Below, piece after piece: positions 59,221 to 64,000 of a stretch of DNA of 64,000 bases. Each line of letters begins with the position of its first letter. Position 1 is the first letter of the stretch. Origin of the DNA: Acanthopleura granulata. Its lineage: Eukaryota > Mollusca > Polyplacophora > Chitonida > Chitonidae. The position numbers and the translations under genes are program-made. The notes below the pieces were generated by a model. That model made no database searches and was not told the DNA's origin. It saw only the letters and a list, made by a program, of their open reading frames with translations. The stretch covers positions 44,753,272 through 44,817,271 of the forward strand of contig JABBOT010000080.1 in NCBI GenBank assembly GCA_016165875.1. Direction: 5' to 3'.

Positions 59221-62200
59221 ATGATGGATTCCCCGGATGGGGAGTTGAGGAAAGACGGCTCTAGTAACCGCAGAGCTGACTACTATGCGCAGTGTAAGAA
59301 CATCCGGCCGGATGCCTATATGAGGTATCACGAACTACACGGCACTTTGTCCTCGTCCCCACAAGGTGATGATGTACAGCAGATGAGGAGGGCTCTTCAG
59401 CAGGTCATCCTGTGTCTGCTCCTGACTGCCCCGTACGAGGACAGGTTCTTCATCAACAAGATCCCTCGGATTTTGGAGAACAATGCGGAAGACGACATCG
59501 ACTTCGACGTGGAGAAGGCAGGAGAGGCTTTCCAGGAACTCGAGCAATATATCCTGCTGATCGCTCAGTCACCATGGAAACCGGAATTACATCAAATAAA
59601 GGTGAGGTGGGATGACTGAATCATTCGTCAAATAATTGTCAGACTACGGATTAAATAGTTTCCAGTTATTCCCACTGGCTTAAGTTTTTCCTATAAGATC
59701 ATCGCTATAGAATAATAATGACCTTCGGTGTGAAACAAATGACATGATTCCACAACAAAACAAACTGGTTCAGAAGTGTACTGGAGATAGAGTGAGAATG
59801 CACGTCGTCTAATAAAACCGTAAAGTTGTTGAGAAACGCTGAAAGATGATAGGTCATGTGAACGATCTAAGCATTTATATTCAGCAGTAACCCCCAATTT
59901 GACTCCAGTCGTTCTTGTCCCAGATTGGTTGAGATTCCAGTCCTAATCTTCCCCTGACGAGCTACTGCAGGCTCGAAAGACTCTGTCTGGATTGCGAACC
60001 AGTTGAAATATTCTTTTTTCCTAACATCATAATGCTTGTCGCCGTTGTATAAGTGAAATATTCTTGAGTAGGGTAGAAAACAGCAATGAAGTAAATTGAA
60101 GTATTCAGTGGAATACTCGCCCAAGTAGACAGCACCACGGACAAGGGCCTTTTCTTTAAGCATTTACAGTCGCCAGTGACTCCGGTTGCCGGTTGCTAAT
60201 CGAAGAATATTCCAATTCGTTCAAAACCACACTGTGTAAAGTTAGTAAGTATATAAAGTAAAATGGCCAGTTTTCAATGTTTTAGTGATATTTTTAGTCA
60301 AGCCCATAGCCAACTGTCTTGTAATCTGCAGCTGTAAACCGTGCAACATTCTTTCAACACCCGTTTACCTTTTCGCAGAAAATGCAGGTCAGATTATTAA
60401 TGTATCGCTTGTGCCTTGTGAGGAAGTTTCATGTGCTCAGAGACTTTTATGGGAAACATGATTAAACCATATGAGCATTCTAGAAAGGCCGACCACGTCC
60501 AGACCTGAGGAAACATTCTGACCTTTGACCTGATTCAGAGCGTGGATAGACATTAGCCGAAGTCAGCATGTAAATGGTTAAGGTGGTGGGAATCCTCTGT
60601 ATCGCATTGGTACTAGTTAAGCCACACATTTACAACTACTTTGTATCATCGTAATCCATAGGGTTTCAACCATGCTGCTCACACTGATTCGATTTTACTT
60701 GTTTTGTGTCGATTATCGTGAAAGCCAAAGAAAACGACAAAAACAGATAAATGGTCGAGGTATGCTTTGATACCGTCAGAAGAGTGATAAGTGCTATTAT
60801 TTTCCAGTTGTAGACTCTCGCAGGGCAAATTTCGTGCGGACGATCTGTCACAGAGCTACAGCACAGACCTTGTAAACTTATGTCACACGTAGTTTCATGA
60901 TAATGCCTCCGCACCTCAGACAGTTACCGTTTTATTTTGCTCGATGCAACCTGACTGTAGCGCTGATCTTACAGGAGAAACTCTATCAGACTTTTACGAA
61001 AATTTTGTCGTGTTGTTGAAAGCTCGGGTCGGCAAAATTTAAACTTCCCTAATATGTATGTGTTTCTTCCAGTTTTTGCACTCAAGCCTGTGAAGTTAAT
61101 TCTAATCTCTAACTACGGTTTTTAAGTTCTTAATTTACCCTTTATTCTCTTCAAGACAAGTTGTTAAAATTGATTCATTCCATACTTTATTCAACTGAAA
61201 ACTGCCGTATGTTTTTTGTTTGTTTGCTGTTTTGGACTACCAACAAATATTACAGCCTTTGGTACATGATCTGATAAAAGACTTTACACAAGTTAAAAAA
61301 ACTGAGTGTAAGAAAGCTAGTAATTAATGACTGTGGAACAGTGTACAAGATAACGATGCAAATTTGCCGCTGTAACTTCCACTGTTTTCGTCACAGTTAT
61401 TTTCAATCCCAGTGATATAGCTCCTTGCTGGTGTTGGAGAGCTACTGAGCTAGGTGGCACTACATGAAATCGAGGTGCAGTCAGATGTGACAGCTATGGG
61501 TATGCCCGAGCGGCTTACTGGATTGTCGCACTGAACAAAATGTCTGCCACCCAAGTACATGTATGTAGTGCAGAAGTACACGTAATATCATATAAGGGAT
61601 CATGTGAGTATGGTTCAGGTATCCTACTTCATAGCAGCCTTGCTAGTTTGATGTAGGGGAGCAGCTTACCTCTGTTACTAGTACGAAATGTTCGAATCTC
61701 CCTTCTCTGCGGTATAGAAGCAAAAGGTGGAATTCGCTGGGGGCTTCGTCTCAGTTTAAGAAACCCACATAATTGTGACTGGGTCTGTCTTAACAGAGGT
61801 TGCCATCACAATTGCAGAAGTCGACATTTCTATAAGCTTTGTCTCTTGTCTTAGGTCCTCATTACAACCGTGTCAAGAACCAGTTCTAGTGCTCTCCAGA
61901 TTGAATTTATTTCAACAACCTCTTCCGAGGACACACCGAATTCTTATGAATATGTGTATATTTTTTAAAAGAAGAGTGATTTTAGTGTGGTTACGTGACA
62001 CGTTTGTTATAAACTTTTCTCTCTTCATATTTCAGCTATACAACGGATTTTTTAAAGTGAGAGTGGAAGCAAGACTATCTCGAGCAGTGGACATTTTAGA
62101 AATTATAGGATTTGAGAAAAAGTCGGCGGAATGGCTTCAGCTAAGAACTCCAGTAAACGTGGATTGGTGCCACAAAGTCGCCTTCGACATGTTCGTAGCT

Positions 62201-63532
62201 TCTGCAGAATGCAAGCTTCTCGGTACTGCTTTTCGTCGATTGGCTCCAATCGGATTTTCACTGGTCGATATTGTGAAAAGCCGTCGATATGTCCAAGGAG
62301 ATGTGGATATGTTAGAGACATGGCTGGTAGAGAATTGTAAACCCAAGTGTAAATCTCATTTCTCGAAAGGTTGGGCTTCTGGCCGTGGCACAGATACAGA
62401 TATAGTTGAACTACCGGTTAGGCAGCACAAACTCGCGCAAAGTGGAGTAATAAGGGTGGATGGTAAAGATCCCCAGAAAGCACCCGTAGGCCTGGAATCC
62501 CGCGGGTCTCGGGGCAGAAGGACCGACTCTGGTTACATAACTGAATCTGGGTCATCATCTCGATCTAGAGCTGTTAAACCTGGCCCGTTTAGGTTAACAC
62601 CAGAGAATTATGATACTCCAGTTTCTCAGCAGACCTCATGTTTTGAAGAAGGGACGATAGACGATCATCTAGCGGCGGCGAGTTTGATGACAATGTCCCA
62701 AGAGCCATCCATGAAAGGGCTGAAATCCACCGTTTCATTGAGCGACGAGTGGAATTATGTGAGAGACGGACTGATACAGAAGTACGGCAAGAGTTATTTT
62801 CAGGGAGAGAGAGGAGACATCCTGGCTGACACGAGAAGAGTATCTAGTTATGACGAAAAACAAGAAAGAGGAGTTGATCTTGAAGCTCTTGATACAGAAC
62901 GGAACGAAGCTCCAACGTTACCGCCAAGGCTGAGTAAAAACATAACAAAAACAAGCTATGTCAATAGTAAGCCCAACGGAGTTTCGCCTCTGGATCCAAG
63001 GCTGTCTGTGCATCGTCCACCTCCTCTGGTAGCCCGAGGCTCTAAACCCGGTAGCGGACTTCCCCAAGACTTTGCCGATGTCTGTGATGGCGTTCCGACC
63101 CAGGACGGCAGCCAAGCGAAGACCGAAGCTTTTCTGGGAGGCCACAGCAGAGCCCGAATGAAATCCTCCTCCTCCGTGCTTCCGACGGGAGGTGTTAACG
63201 CGGCCGCCCTAAAAAGCGCGTTTTTTAAAGATAAGCTTCAGGATTATGAAAGACTGGATCAGAAGTTGAGCTTTCCTGGAGACTTGCCAGATTTGGACCG
63301 TAATCCATCTATGCAGCCTGACAGAACATGGTCGTGTAGTTCATGTACGTTTCGTAACCAGGTAACGGATAGCGTTTGTAGTATGTGTGGTAAAAGTGGG
63401 CTTGCCCAGGCAGAGCCGAGTAACAAGCCGCTGGTTAGAGTTTGTCCGCAATGCACTTTTGCAAATCAGCCGACAGCAAAGTTTTGCGAGGTGTGTGAAA
63501 AATGTTTGGACAGTTTTGAAACTGAAGTTTGA
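59221..63532 (+). CDS. SPATA2: SPATA2/Tamo-like PUB-domain and zinc-finger protein
   Basis: In vertebrates SPATA2 bridges the deubiquitinase CYLD to the linear-ubiquitin ligase complex (LUBAC, through HOIP) in TNF and innate immune signalling. Two coding exons, 59221-59601 and 62036-63532, join in phase 0 to give 625 aa (human about 520). The ATG at 59221 lies 10 bases after a 'gtgttccag' acceptor, so a noncoding first exon is expected upstream; ATG also occurs at 59224. Residues about 20-240 form the helical PUB-type region, including LLLTAPYEDRFFINKIP and EIIGFEKKSAEWLQL. The middle (about 250-550) is Ser/Pro-rich and probably disordered. Two C4 zinc fingers of RanBP2/NZF type end the protein: WSCSSCTFRNQVTDSVCSMC (C561, C564, C575, C578) and VCPQCTFANQPTAKFCEVC (C597, C600, C611, C614). 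The symbol is by family; orthology was not tested. Confidence 0.85.
59602..62035 (+). other. intron of the SPATA2-like gene
   Basis: Donor gtgagg at 59602 and acceptor 'tatttcag' ending at 62035. It holds a SINE tail at about 60005-60095 ('cataatgcttgtcgcc', 'gtataagtgaaatattcttg'). Exon 2 is open upstream to 61775, but the acceptor and homology place its start at 62036. Confidence 0.75.
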
Positions 63533-64000
63533 CGTATGTCTTCGAGCGTTTGGTTTCGTCGAGAGTGATGTAGGTTTACGCTTGGATGTGGTGTGGCCGT
63601 CATGTAATGACAGTGTTCCGTGGTATTGGCATTTGGTTGAGACTTGTACCGCCTTCATGTACACAAGCCTATACTGTGATAGTAGTGTATCTAGAAATCA
63701 TATCATTCATCTCAATTCAGTGCTTGTCTGTTGAGGTCTCTGCATAGGTAGCCCATCCTGCGGCGATCATATTGTCAAGTAAACCGCACTGCAGTGACGT
63801 TCACCAAGTTCATACCCCAGTAGCGCCGTTACGAACAACTTGAAATTAGCAGTGCTGCTGCTCCCTCTCTGACCGCCCTGGGGATAGATTAAGTACTGGT
63901 CCATCCAGTTCCAGTTTACTATGACAGGGTGGAGCGTCATATTCGGTGACAGTTACGTGGTGGGCTGGGCGCTGGTGTCAGCATACTGTGATCGGGTGGG
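63533..64000 (+). other. 3' UTR and downstream of the SPATA2-like gene
   Basis: No further exon and no AATAAA before the window ends, so the transcript probably continues past 64000. Confidence 0.5.

Noticed and set aside
61775..62035. In-frame upstream extension of the SPATA2 second exon
   Set aside because: A good acceptor at 62034-62035 joins in phase with exon 1, and homology starts only after it; the extension is intron.
1..64000. tRNA, rRNA, reverse transcriptase or transposase genes
   Set aside because: Apart from SINE heads, which only resemble tRNA, I found no tRNA-like gene, no rRNA and no mobile-element protein on either strand.

Overview
This is animal nuclear DNA with about 60% AT, long introns with GT-AG ends, many minisatellites, one run of 13 Ns and scattered tRNA-derived SINEs. 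The SINE tail, which reads roughly 'tacggcgtaaaac', is a type I associate with molluscs and relatives. I infer a lophotrochozoan, probably a mollusc or brachiopod. The species cannot be fixed from sequence alone, and all gene calls come from reading translated exons by eye.

Five gene models are on the + strand and one on the - strand. (1) 330-1983: the 3' end of a cathepsin Z gene with an internal exon apparently missing. (2) 3744-11297: a complete seven-exon 15-hydroxyprostaglandin dehydrogenase (HPGD) of 255 aa whose catalytic residues fall at the human numbering. (3) 14076-22179: a complete eight-exon FAD-dependent oxidoreductase of 528 aa with a signal peptide, resembling bacterial phytoene desaturase/HpnE-type enzymes. 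(4) 22320-22929, minus strand: a two-exon gene for an 85-aa secreted Cys-containing protein, convergent with (3). (5) 32893-37297: a complete four-exon metallo-beta-lactamase-fold alkylsulfatase (SdsA1/BDS1 type) of 584 aa with an N-terminal membrane anchor. (6) 59221-63532: a SPATA2/Tamo-like gene of 625 aa with a PUB-type N-terminal region and two C-terminal C4 zinc fingers. Nothing shows that these genes form one pathway.

The other large stretches (22.9-32.9 kb and 37.3-59.2 kb) hold repeats and no gene I can support. A 1,898-bp tandem duplication flanks the N gap and is very probably an assembly artefact. A 37-bp inverted repeat at 45999-46097 could form a long RNA hairpin.

The most unusual pattern is that several minisatellites sit on or beside exon ends. 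One 24-bp array repeats the cathepsin Z splice donor. One array repeats the acceptor and first coding bases of exon 2 of the FAD gene. One repeats the last codons and stop of HPGD. Others start next to the donors of HPGD exon 6 and alkylsulfatase exon 3, or run up to the first visible cathepsin Z exon.
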